Source: an uncultured Clostridia bacterium
GTDB lineage: Bacteria > Bacillota > Clostridia > TANB77 > CAG-508
Direction: 5' to 3'
Length of the DNA: 34,712 bases
NCBI GenBank assembly: GCA_944390295.1
Contig: CALXPV010000011.1
Location: 1-34,712 of the forward strand
Shown: piece by piece, positions 9,648-17,064 of the stretch
Numbering within the stretch: the first letter of the stretch is position 1
Layout of the letters: every line of letters begins with the position of its first letter
Program-made: the position numbers and the translations under genes
The notes under the pieces: model-generated
What the model was told of the DNA's origin: nothing
Seen by the model: only the letters and a program-made list of their open reading frames with translations
Databases searched by the model: none

Positions 9648-10538
9648 ATGTTTGAAGAAAAATTTGATTTTTATGACAAAACAGTTTTAAAGTCTTATGA
9701 CTTAGATGCAAGTGCACGTTATCAATTAAAAATGTTAGATTCACTAGATAATTTTACAAGAAAACATTCTGAAAATGTTGCAAACCTTACATGTAGAATT
9801 TGTGATTATTTGCATCTAAATAAAGATTTTACTATATATTGTACTACTTGTGCATATTTACATGATATTGGTAAAATGTTTATTCCTCCTGCAATCTTAC
9901 AAAAACCTGCAAGACTTACAGATGAAGAATATGAAATAATGAAGACTCATACGACTATTGGATATAAAATGTGTATGAATGATCTAGATTTAAGACCTTA
10001 TTCAGCTGGTCCAAAATTCCATCACGAAGCATTAGATGGAAGTGGATATCCTGCTGGTTTGAAAGGTACTGCTATTCCAATAGAAGGACAAATTATTAGA
10101 GTTGCAGACGAATTCGATGCTATTGTTAGTAAAAGACAATATAAATCTCACGTTGGAATTACAGATACATTAAAGATTTTAATTGAAAATGCGCATAATG
10201 GTAGAAATAATATTCAAGCAACTAAAGCTTTAAAGAAAGTTGTAATTGAAGATACTATGTTAGAAATTTCTTCTACCATAGATTATTTAGACTTTTTAAG
10301 AGATAATATAAAAAGATTAAAACAAATTGATAAATATGCCCAAAAAAGAGATTCTTCAAAAACTAAAAAAACACAAAGTTATTATGCTGAAGGAATGAAA
10401 CTTTTATTTAAAGATGGAGAAGATTTTGATAATTACCAAACTATTTTACAAGAATATCACGAGGCTTTATCATCTAGGTCTGGTATTATAGATAAATTAA
10501 ATGCAGAATTAAAAGAAATAAAAAAATTAAAAATATAA
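9648..10538 (+). CDS. HD-GYP domain phosphohydrolase, intact paralogue
   Basis: A cytosolic HD-superfamily hydrolase of the HD-GYP type, whose best-known members open cyclic di-GMP. In 296 residues it shows metal ligands H40, H72-D73 (LHDIGKM), H101, H125-H126 (FHHE) and the GSGYP motif (131-135), then RVADEFDAI. The last 90 or so residues are helical and charged and lack a recognised domain. There is no N-terminal sensor domain, so it is a stand-alone enzyme. ATG 9648 follows AAAGGAG. It forms a likely operon with the frameshifted paralogue at 10561. Substrate (cyclic di-GMP versus another cyclic nucleotide) cannot be told from sequence. Confidence 0.82.
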   Translation: MFEEKFDFYDKTVLKSYDLDASARYQLKMLDSLDNFTRKHSENVANLTCRICDYLHLNKDFTIYCTTCAYLHDIGKMFIPPAILQKPARLTDEEYEIMKTHTTIGYKMCMNDLDLRPYSAGPKFHHEALDGSGYPAGLKGTAIPIEGQIIRVADEFDAIVSKRQYKSHVGITDTLKILIENAHNGRNNIQATKALKKVVIEDTMLEISSTIDYLDFLRDNIKRLKQIDKYAQKRDSSKTKKTQSYYAEGMKLLFKDGEDFDNYQTILQEYHEALSSRSGIIDKLNAELKEIKKLKI

Positions 10539-10560
10539 TTATACTAAAGAGGAGGAATTA

Positions 10561-11504
10561 ATGTTATCAAACAATAAATTTGATTTTTATGATAAAACTA
10601 CTTTAAAATCTTATAATTTAGATGTAACTATGCGTTACCAATTAACAATGTTAGATAGTTTAGATCCATTTACACGTATACATAGCGAAAATGTAGCAAG
10701 TATTACTTGTAGACTTTGTGAATATTTACATTGTGATAAAAACTTTACTGCTTACTGTACAATTTGTGCATATTTACATGATATTGGAAAGATGTTCATT
10801 CCTCCAAAGATATTAAATAAACCGGAACCACTAACAGATGAAGAATTTCAAATAATGAAAACTCATACTTTAATTGGTTATAAAATGTGTATGGATGATA
10901 TTAGATTAAGACCTTATGCACTTCGGTCCTAAATATCATCACGAAACTTTGGATGGAATGGGATATCCAGAAGGACTTATTGGGAACCTTATTCCATATG
11001 AAGACCAAATTATAAAAGTTGCAGATGATTATGATGCATTAGTTACAAAAAGACAATATAAAACACATATACATATTTCTGATACATTAAAAGATTTAAT
11101 AAAAGATACTGAACCCGATATTAAAGTTGCTGCACTAGATAATGCTGCACAAGGTGTAAAACTTCGGAAAACTAAATAAAAAAGTTGTTAAGGCTTTATT
11201 TAATGTAGTTATTGATGATACTTATTATGAAATTAGTTGTGTTTCTGGATATGTAGATTATTTAAAAGAACAAATTAAACGATTGGAAAAGATTTTAGAA
11301 TATAAAGAAAAAATGGAAAATAGTAGTACTGAAAAAAAGAGAAACTACTACAAAGAAGGAATGCAAATACTTTTTGAGGAAGGCGAAAACTTAAAAAATA
11401 TTGAGCAAGTTTATGCAGAATATAAAGATGCATTCTCTACAAGAAAAAATATGGTAGATAAATTATATGAAGAAATTCGTATAATAAAAAAATTAAAAGT
11501 ATAA
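10561..11504 (+). CDS. Second HD-GYP phosphohydrolase, read through two +1 frameshifts
   Basis: Paralogue of the gene at 9648, with the same N-terminus, H-D (LHDIGKM), YHHE, GMGYP and a matching C-terminus ending KKLKV. As written the frame breaks twice: after codon CTT 10921-10923 (next codon CGG, then stop at 10930) and after CTT 11162-11164 (next codon CGG, then stop at 11177). Skipping one C at 10924 and one at 11165 restores a single 313-residue protein: join 10561-10923, 10925-11164, 11166-11504. Both breaks are an extra C inside ACTTCGG. No other stop or frame change occurs. A GAGGAGG site precedes ATG 10561. It is either a pseudogene with two alike insertions or a gene using programmed +1 frameshifting at CUU-CGG; an assembly error is a third option. 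Confidence 0.75.
10921..10927 (+). other. Frameshift site 1: CTT-CGG-T
   Basis: The upstream frame reads GCA CTT CGG TCC TAA. The conserved continuation GPKYHHE needs GGT CCT AAA, one base later, as after a +1 slip of the tRNA on CTT to TTC. CTT followed by a slow codon is the arrangement of known +1 sites (prfB CUU-UGA, Ty1 CUU-AGG). Confidence 0.6.
11162..11168 (+). other. Frameshift site 2: CTT-CGG-A
   Basis: The upstream frame reads AAA CTT CGG AAA ACT AAA TAA. The conserved continuation GKLNKKVV needs GGA AAA CTA, one base later. AAGG at 11151-11154 lies upstream and could act like the internal ribosome site of prfB, but the match is weak. Confidence 0.6.
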
Positions 11505-11709
11505 GAACGCTAAAATACATTGGTGGTCCTTTAATTTTCAATATTCCTAAATAAATTTTAAATGTTTCTACTTAAGTTATAAAATATTAAATTGCAAAAT
11601 TAATAAAAAGTATTTATCTTAACATTAAATATAAGATTATATTTCAATAAAAAATGTCGCTTTATGTGCAAAAATGTCGCTTATAAGCGACATTTTTTGT
11701 TTAAATTGA
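11505..11709. repeat. Intergenic stretch with GCGACATTTTT palindrome
   Basis: AT-rich, non-coding up to about 11650. Then AATGTCGCTT occurs at 11653-11662 and again at 11673-11682, the second joined to its reverse complement to give a perfect 28-base palindrome at 11670-11697. It ends in a T-run, so it could terminate transcription from the HD-GYP genes, and it lies directly upstream of the next gene's promoter, so it could also be an operator. The same 10-mer recurs after that gene at 13236-13245. Confidence 0.75.
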
Positions 11710-11738
11710 TTGTAATAAATATATAAAAGTGATAATAT
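11710..11738 (+). promoter_or_regulatory. Possible promoter of the AlbA_2 regulator gene
   Basis: TTGTAA (11710-11715), 17-base spacer, TAATAT (11733-11738). It starts 12 bases after the palindrome at 11670-11697, so a protein bound there would touch the -35 region. TTGATT/GATAAT with 19-base spacing is an alternative. Confidence 0.4.
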
Positions 11739-11770
11739 ACTATTAAAATTATAATATGGAGGTATATAAT

Positions 11771-13216
11771 TTGAAGATAAAAGATTATGAAAAAGCAGAA
11801 ACAAGTAATATTGATTATAAACTCACCTTAGAAGAAAGAAGACCTAAAAGTTGGCTAAAATCAGTATCAGCATTCGCTAATTCAAAAGGTGGCATCATTT
11901 TATTCGGAGTAAATGACAGCACACATGAACTAGAAGGATTAGATAATATTCAACAGGTAGCTGAAAAAATCACTGAAATTATAAACGCTAAAATTTTACC
12001 ATTACCTAGATATGAAATAAATTCTTTTACTGAAGATGGAAAAGATTTTTTAGAATTAAAAATAGGAGATGGACCGTCAACTCCTTATTATTTAGTAATA
12101 GATGGACGAAAAGAAGCTTACATTCGTTCTGGAAATCAAAGTATACCCGCCCCAGAGCACATCCTTAATAACCTCATATTAAAAGGAAAAAATTTAACGT
12201 TCGATGCACTTCCAACAGATTACAAAATTAATGATTTAAGCTTTACTTTATTAGCAGCAACCATGAAAGAAAAAACAAATAAAAAATTTGATGATAATAA
12301 AGACTTTTTTTCCTTAGGATTATCTAATAAAGAAAAAGAGCTAACAAATGCGGGATTATTATTAAGTGATCAAAATCCCCTAAAGCAGTCTAAAATTATA
12401 TGTACTAGGTGGAAAGGCTTAAAAAAGGGAATAATAGCAGAAGATGCAATTGATGATAAAGAATATAGTGGAAGCATTATAGCATTATTAGAAAATGCAG
12501 ATTCTTTTATAAAAAATAATTCTAAAATGTCTTGGAAAATTGTTGGAATGGAAAGACAAGAACTAGAAGAATATCCTATTACTGCCCGTAGGGAAGCTAT
12601 AGTAAATGCATTAATTCACAGAGATTATCAGATTTTAGGTGCAGAAATTCATATAGATATGTTTGATGACAGATTAGAAATCACTTCACCAGGAGGTATG
12701 TTTGATGGTAGTCTTATTCAAAATTTAGAAATAAAAAATATTCCATCTATGCGAAGAAATATTGTGATTGCAGATGTTTTCAGTAGATTACATTACATGG
12801 ATCGTAGAGGAAGCGGATTAAGTAGAATATTGGAAAGCTACAATGATTCTATTCAGAAACCAAAATTTATCTCTGACTCTTTATCTTTTACAGTAATATT
12901 TCCTAATAAAGGTTATTATAAAACAAATGAAATGTATGAAAACAAAAATATTGTTTCAGATAGAGATTTATTTTTTATACAATTATATAAAAGTATACAA
13001 AATACAAGTATTAGAAGTAGTACAATAAATCAAATAAGAAATATTTTCGAAAAAATGGGGTACAACAATATGTTTTCTAGAGAAGATATAAAGAACATTT
13101 TAAATATAAAAGACACCAGGGCAACTAATTTGATTTCTCTACTTTTAGATTTGAAACTTATTATTAAATCTGAAGGAACAAAGTATAAATTTCAAAAACA
13201 AAAAAATGACGGTTAA
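11771..13216 (+). CDS. AlbA_2 / HATPase_c_4 putative transcriptional regulator
   Basis: A member of the family annotated as ATP-binding or RecG-related putative regulators. The 481-residue product has an N-terminal Schlafen AlbA_2 domain (about 10-130, with AFANSKGGIILFGVND), a central HATPase_c_4 region (about 265-320, with ARREAIVNALIHRDY and EITSPGG), RRGSGLSRI, and a C-terminal winged-helix-like segment (about 415-481). I start at TTG 11771: GGAGG at 11758-11762 precedes it by 8 bases, while the upstream in-frame ATG 11756 overlaps that site. It carries AATGTCGCTT repeats on both sides and stands alone, as mobile or accessory genes do. Its target is unknown; autoregulation through the flanking hairpins is an inference. 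Confidence 0.8.
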   Translation: MKIKDYEKAETSNIDYKLTLEERRPKSWLKSVSAFANSKGGIILFGVNDSTHELEGLDNIQQVAEKITEIINAKILPLPRYEINSFTEDGKDFLELKIGDGPSTPYYLVIDGRKEAYIRSGNQSIPAPEHILNNLILKGKNLTFDALPTDYKINDLSFTLLAATMKEKTNKKFDDNKDFFSLGLSNKEKELTNAGLLLSDQNPLKQSKIICTRWKGLKKGIIAEDAIDDKEYSGSIIALLENADSFIKNNSKMSWKIVGMERQELEEYPITARREAIVNALIHRDYQILGAEIHIDMFDDRLEITSPGGMFDGSLIQNLEIKNIPSMRRNIVIADVFSRLHYMDRRGSGLSRILESYNDSIQKPKFISDSLSFTVIFPNKGYYKTNEMYENKNIVSDRDLFFIQLYKSIQNTSIRSSTINQIRNIFEKMGYNNMFSREDIKNILNIKDTRATNLISLLLDLKLIIKSEGTKYKFQKQKNDG

Positions 13217-13245
13217 ATGCGATATTTTTTTAAAAAATGTCGCTT
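13217..13245. repeat. Hairpin carrying the downstream copy of the AlbA_2-flanking motif
   Basis: Starting 3 bases after the stop codon, GCGATATTTTTT (13219-13230) can pair with AAAAAATGTCGC (13232-13243). It contains AATGTCGCTT at 13236-13245, identical to the copies at 11653 and 11673. It may double as a terminator. Confidence 0.7.
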
Positions 13246-13603
13246 AACAAATTAATAATAAAAAATGAATATTGCAGAAATTCTCTTCATTGAATACTGC
13301 AGAATTTATAATTAAAGTGAGCAAAAAAATTTAAAATTGCTCACTTTGTTGTATAAATTGAAACTACCAATTTTTCTGCTGTTTCGAAAAAATCAATATC
13401 ATTGAAAAAAACTCCAATAATATAATTTTTTTAGTATTTTGCGACCATAAAAAATTATATAAAGGAGGTATTCGCTATGAAAGATGATATAAACAGTTAT
13501 CACATAGCAAATGACCTGTAAATATAATATATTTAAATTTATAAAATCAAATTCAACAAAATACAGTCGAAAGGCATATTTGTCAATACTTTACACTCTG
13601 TAT
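13246..13603. other. Mostly non-coding remnant stretch
   Basis: No sizeable gene is seen. It holds an imperfect direct repeat (TGAATATTGCAGAA near 13266 and TGAATACTGCAGAA near 13291), an 11-bp hairpin AAAGTGAGCAA/TTGCTCACTTT (13314-13324 with 13337-13347), and a 12-bp AT stem (13420-13431 with 13449-13460) next to a strong ribosome site and a 14-codon ORF. The pattern suggests the debris of an accessory element, but no recognised transposase or integrase fragment is present. Confidence 0.5.
13477..13521 (+). CDS. 14-residue ORF with strong ribosome site (truncated gene or leader peptide)
   Basis: ATG 13477 follows AAAGGAGG (13461-13468) at good spacing and reads MKDDINSYHIANDL before TAA. 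A 12-bp hairpin ends directly at the ribosome site. No product is recognised. The signal for initiation is better than chance, so it is either the 5-prime stump of a lost gene or a real small peptide. Confidence 0.3.
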   Translation: MKDDINSYHIANDL

Positions 13604-13948
13604 TTATAACCCGAAGCTAACACCCAAAGCATCATTTATCTTTCCTATTATTTCATCATTATCTATATGACCAATTCTTTCTTTTAGTCTACTTTTATCT
13701 ATCGTTCTTATTTGCTCTGCAAGTACTATAGAATCTGATTTCAATCCGAAGTCCTTTGAATTTATTTCTATATGAGTAGGCAACTTATTTTTCGTTTTTT
13801 GTGATGTAATTGCTGCTGCAATTACAGTAGGACTATATTTATTTCCTGTATCATTTTGAATTATCAAAACTGGTCTAATTCCCCCTTGTTCTGAACCAAC
13901 TACCGGGCTTAAATCTGCATAATACATGTCGCCTCTTTTAATATCCAT
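13604..13948 (-). CDS. MazF/EndoA-type endoribonuclease toxin
   Basis: Type II toxin of the MazF/PemK family; it cuts single-stranded mRNA at short motifs. The 114-residue sequence has the family hallmarks [19 protein letters not shown] and RPVLIIQND, the AAITSQKTK strand, and [13 protein letters not shown], closest to EndoA (NdoA) of Bacillota. I start at ATG 13948 because GGAG lies 8 bases before it; the longer frame begins at GTG within that site. No mazE/ndoAI antitoxin gene precedes it. The preceding gene on the strand, 69 bases upstream, is the GerS-like gene, an arrangement recalling the gerS-alr-mazEF neighbourhood of some clostridia with alr and mazE missing. Confidence 0.92.
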   Translation of the reverse strand: MDIKRGDMYYADLSPVVGSEQGGIRPVLIIQNDTGNKYSPTVIAAAITSQKTKNKLPTHIEINSKDFGLKSDSIVLAEQIRTIDKSRLKERIGHIDNDEIIGKINDALGVSFGL

Positions 13949-14017
13949 TTTCTTCACTCCCACTATTAGTATATATATTATTTTAAATACTAGTTCGAGA
14001 CTAAGAAAATTGTAGTA

Positions 14018-14605
14018 CTACTTATAACTTATCTCATTATATAATATGTAGATTGTAGTATTTTTGTTAATATCTTGTACTTCTAGTTTTTTAGGTTTAT
14101 TTGTTTCTTTATCTATTGTAAGTATTTTATTTGCTTGATACTTATTATCACTATTTCTACAATTTGTGTATAATATTATTTCATCTTTTTTTTCTTCCAT
14201 TTCTCTTTTGTCTGAATTATTGTAATCTTCAACAAATTCGTTTAAAAACAAATTATTTTCTGTAATATAATTATAGTTTTCGTATATATTAGTTAAATTT
14301 AATTTTGTATTTTCTACTTTTAAATTATTATCTTTATATTCCACTGTTAATCCATATATTTGCTCTGGTTCTTCCACAACTTGTTTTGAATATTCGCCTT
14401 TTTTATATTCTTGTAGCATTTTATATTTATTAGTATTTTTATTACTCTTTATTGTTACCTCTATATTAGCCTTATATGAACTCATATTTAAAATGTTATT
14501 ATTATTATTTCCACTTTCTTCGTTTTTATTAATTTTTGAATAAAAGATTAATAAAATTAATATTAAAAGTATAAAACTAATTAAAAATATCCAAAATTTC
14601 TTCAA
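14018..14605 (-). CDS. Membrane-anchored GerS-like (LolA-fold?) lipoprotein-sorting-type protein
   Basis: A 195-residue protein with an N-terminal hydrophobic anchor (about 4-22) and an extracytoplasmic domain of alternating strands (EVTIKSNKNTNKYKMLQEYKKG, LTVEYKDNNLKVENTKLNLTN). That pattern, its size and its position before mazF resemble GerS and related outer-membrane-lipoprotein-sorting-like proteins of clostridia, where GerS works in spore cortex hydrolysis. No lipobox cysteine is present, unlike typical GerS. It starts at TTG 14605 after GAAAGGAAG. The assignment rests on pattern and synteny, not a diagnostic motif; it could be an unrelated secreted protein. Confidence 0.45.
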   Translation of the reverse strand: MKKFWIFLISFILLILILLIFYSKINKNEESGNNNNNILNMSSYKANIEVTIKSNKNTNKYKMLQEYKKGEYSKQVVEEPEQIYGLTVEYKDNNLKVENTKLNLTNIYENYNYITENNLFLNEFVEDYNNSDKREMEEKKDEIILYTNCRNSDNKYQANKILTIDKETNKPKKLEVQDINKNTTIYILYNEISYK

Positions 14606-14822
14606 TATTATCTTCCTTTCTTTTTATCAAATAAATTTTGATTTCTATGTATACAAGAACAAATCTCGCTTCGCGAGAACTTTTCTCTACTTTTCTATTT
14701 AACTATTTATATTTAAGTTCTTGAAGAAGCGTAAAGATTTGTAGACGCGAAAAATTGCATAGCAATTTTTCTGTGCAATGTTATTTTTTGTGGTATAGGA
14801 AAAAGTAATTTTTCCTATACCA
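14606..14822. repeat. Hairpin-rich leader between dusB and the GerS-like gene
   Basis: Four structures stack here. TCTCGC-TTC-GCGAGA (14664-14678) is a compact hairpin; it competes with a longer one in which ACAAATCT (14659-14666), CGCTTC (14667-14672) and AGAACTT (14676-14682) pair with AAGTTCT (14715-14721), GAAGCG (14726-14731) and AGATTTGT (14735-14742). GAAAAATTGC/GCAATTTTTC forms 14749-14771. A 14-bp stem TGGTATAGGAAAAA (14791-14804) with its complement ends at 14822. No coding sequence is seen. Confidence 0.6.
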
Positions 14823-14823
14823 T

Positions 14824-14850
14824 AAAAAAAGAATAGTATTTATACTATTC
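14824..14850 (-). terminator. Terminator of dusB
   Basis: On the minus strand GAATAGTA, loop TAAA, TACTATTC, then seven T. It begins 14 bases after the dusB stop codon. Confidence 0.85.
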
Positions 14851-14863
14851 TCTTTTAATTTAT

Positions 14864-15847
14864 TCAATTATTTTTTAGATATTCAAAATATTGTTTTATT
14901 TCATTAATTAATTCTTCTTTAGTAGCTATTTTATTTATTTTATCTCTCATATGACTAGAATCTTTTAAACTTTTTATGTACCAGCTTAATTGTTTTCTCA
15001 TTTCCTTTACTGCCACTTCTTCATTTTTTTCTTGTACTTCCATTTCTATATGTTTCATCATCACATTAAATCTTTCATCTAATGTAGGTTTTTCCATTTT
15101 CTTTCCATTTTGCAAATAATAAATTATTTCTTTAAAAATCCAAGGATTTCCAAAAGCAGCTCTTCCAACCATTATTCCATCTACATTAGTGTATTCAAAC
15201 ATTTTTTCAGCACTTTCTTCATCTATAATATCACCATTTCCTATTACAGGAATACTTACATTTTCTTTTACTTGTTTTATAATGTCCCAATCTGCTTTCC
15301 CAGAATAAAATTCTTTTCTAGTTCTTCCATGTATTGTTATTGCATCTGCTCCTGCTTTTTCTATTATTTTAGCTGCTTCTACTGCAACTATATTATCTTC
15401 ATCCCAACCTTTTCTTATCTTAAAAGTAATTGGTTTATCTGTATTGTTTCTAATTGTTTTTACAATTTTTTCTACCAAATCTAAATCTAATAATAATCTA
15501 CTTCCATCGCCGTTTTTTACAATTTTAGGTGCTGGACATCCCATATTAAAATCTATAATATCTGCCAATTTGCTTACTTCTTCTGTAGCGTATTTTATCG
15601 CTTCTAAATCACTTCCAAATAATTGAATAGCAATTGGACCTTCTTCACCATCTAAATTATATAATTTTTTTGTTTTACTATCATTATAAAACACTGCTTT
15701 AGAACTAATCATTTCTGTAACTGTAAGTCCTACGCCCATTTCTTTGCAAATAATTCTAAATGGTTTATCTGTTACTCCTGCCATTGGTGCTAAAATTATA
15801 TTATTTTTTACTTCTAAGTTTCCTATTTTTAATGGTTTGATATACAA
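14864..15847 (-). CDS. dusB: tRNA-dihydrouridine synthase DusB
   Basis: FMN enzyme that reduces uridines in the tRNA D-loop to dihydrouridine. The 327-residue barrel protein has LAPMAGVTDKPFR near the N-terminus, NMGCPAPKI with the catalytic Cys (C104), the FMN-phosphate segment DGIMVGRAAFGNPWIF, and a C-terminal helical domain. I start at TTG 15847 since AAGGGAG lies 8 bases upstream; the in-frame ATG further upstream overlaps that site. It follows rodA by 70 bases that contain a 17-bp hairpin, so it may be expressed partly with the min-rodA genes. It has its own terminator downstream. Confidence 0.95.
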   Translation of the reverse strand: MYIKPLKIGNLEVKNNIILAPMAGVTDKPFRIICKEMGVGLTVTEMISSKAVFYNDSKTKKLYNLDGEEGPIAIQLFGSDLEAIKYATEEVSKLADIIDFNMGCPAPKIVKNGDGSRLLLDLDLVEKIVKTIRNNTDKPITFKIRKGWDEDNIVAVEAAKIIEKAGADAITIHGRTRKEFYSGKADWDIIKQVKENVSIPVIGNGDIIDEESAEKMFEYTNVDGIMVGRAAFGNPWIFKEIIYYLQNGKKMEKPTLDERFNVMMKHIEMEVQEKNEEVAVKEMRKQLSWYIKSLKDSSHMRDKINKIATKEELINEIKQYFEYLKNN

Positions 15848-15867
15848 AATTATAACTCCCTTCATTA

Positions 15868-15906
15868 ACAATAGAAGTTGAAAGTTTTACTTTCAACTTC
15901 TATTGT
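15868..15906 (-). terminator. 17-bp perfect hairpin between rodA and dusB
   Basis: Positions 15868-15884 pair exactly with 15890-15906 around a 5-base loop. It ends a few bases from the dusB ribosome site and lacks a T-run, so it may act as a weak terminator, a processing site or an initiation control rather than a plain terminator. Confidence 0.6.
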
Positions 15907-15917
15907 AGAATTTATCA

Positions 15918-17024
15918 TTATTCTATAAAAATTGCTTTTTGTCTTCTTCCACTAATATTTAATAGTAATGCAACTAATATAAAGTTTGTAAGTAATGAAC
16001 TACCTCCATAACTTACAAATGGTAGTGGAACACCTGTTATTGGTAATAATCCCATTGTCATACCTATATTTTCTACCATATGGAATAAAAATATTCCTGC
16101 AATACCAATTGCAATATATGCTCCCAAATCGTCTTTTGCCGTTTTCGCAACATATACCGACTTTGTAATAAGTATTACATAGAGCACAATAACTGCTCCT
16201 GCTACAACAAATCCCATTTCTTCTCCTATAACAGAAAAAATAAAGTCTGTTGTTTTTGGATATAAGAAACCTAATTGTGTTTGGTTTCCTTTTAATAGTC
16301 CCATTCCAGTAAGTTTTCCAGCTCCTATCGCAAGCTTTGATTGTGTTAAGTTATATCCTGAACCACGTGGGTCTGATTCTGGATTTAAAAATACATTAAT
16401 TCTTTCTTTAGCATGGTCTGGTAATACAAAAAAGTATAATACTGGAACTGCTATTACTACTAAAATGATTGCTCCAATAATATATTTTTTATTTATTCCT
16501 GCTGTAAATAATATCATTACAGTTGCTACCATAAAAGCCATTGCTGTACCATAATCTGGTTGTTTAATGATTAATAAAACTGGAACTGCAACAATTGCTA
16601 ATGCTATTAATAGTTTTGTTGGTTTGTTTATGTTATTCTTATCTTTTTCTTGTATTTTGCATAAAGCTGTGGCAAAAAACAATATTACAAATATCTTAGC
16701 AAATTCTGCTGGTTGTATTGAAAAGAATCCTAAACTAAACCAGCTACTTGCGCCATTTATTGGATCTGTAAATAATACCCCTATTAGCAAGACCAGTATT
16801 ATTCCATACAAAATTGGCGATATTTTGGCTATTGATTCGTAATCTATAAAAATAATTATAAAAACTATTGGTATACATATAACAAACCATATTAACTGCC
16901 TTTGTAAACTATCATCTGATGAATCATAAGTTGCTGAAAATAAAGCAATCATACCTATTATAGATAGTATAATACAACATATAAAAATTCCCCAGTCTAT
17001 GTTCTTTAAAATCTTTCTTTTCAT
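15918..17024 (-). CDS. rodA: Rod-shape glycosyltransferase RodA (SEDS family)
   Basis: Membrane peptidoglycan polymerase of the SEDS family that works with a class B PBP in sidewall growth. The 368-residue protein has about ten hydrophobic helices and the C-terminal signature TGVPLPFVSYGGSSLLTN that separates RodA from many FtsW/SpoVE members. The linker loop with SDPRGSGYNLTQSKLAIG carries the conserved SEDS residues. ATG 17024 follows AAAAGGAAG. It is third in minD-minE-rodA, an order common in clostridia, where mreBCD and minC often precede it; those are not in this window. Confidence 0.93.
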   Translation of the reverse strand: MKRKILKNIDWGIFICCIILSIIGMIALFSATYDSSDDSLQRQLIWFVICIPIVFIIIFIDYESIAKISPILYGIILVLLIGVLFTDPINGASSWFSLGFFSIQPAEFAKIFVILFFATALCKIQEKDKNNINKPTKLLIALAIVAVPVLLIIKQPDYGTAMAFMVATVMILFTAGINKKYIIGAIILVVIAVPVLYFFVLPDHAKERINVFLNPESDPRGSGYNLTQSKLAIGAGKLTGMGLLKGNQTQLGFLYPKTTDFIFSVIGEEMGFVVAGAVIVLYVILITKSVYVAKTAKDDLGAYIAIGIAGIFLFHMVENIGMTMGLLPITGVPLPFVSYGGSSLLTNFILVALLLNISGRRQKAIFIE

Positions 17025-17064
17025 ATTTCTTCCTTTTCGTAAAAAATTTGTTTATTATACATCC

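Noticed and set aside
11756..11770. ATG 11756 as start of the AlbA_2 gene
   Set aside because: Its own codons contain the GGAGG that serves TTG 11771, leaving no ribosome site of its own.
11650..13521. A complete integrative element around the AlbA_2 gene
   Set aside because: No integrase, transposase or target duplication can be seen; only the flanking hairpins support mobility.
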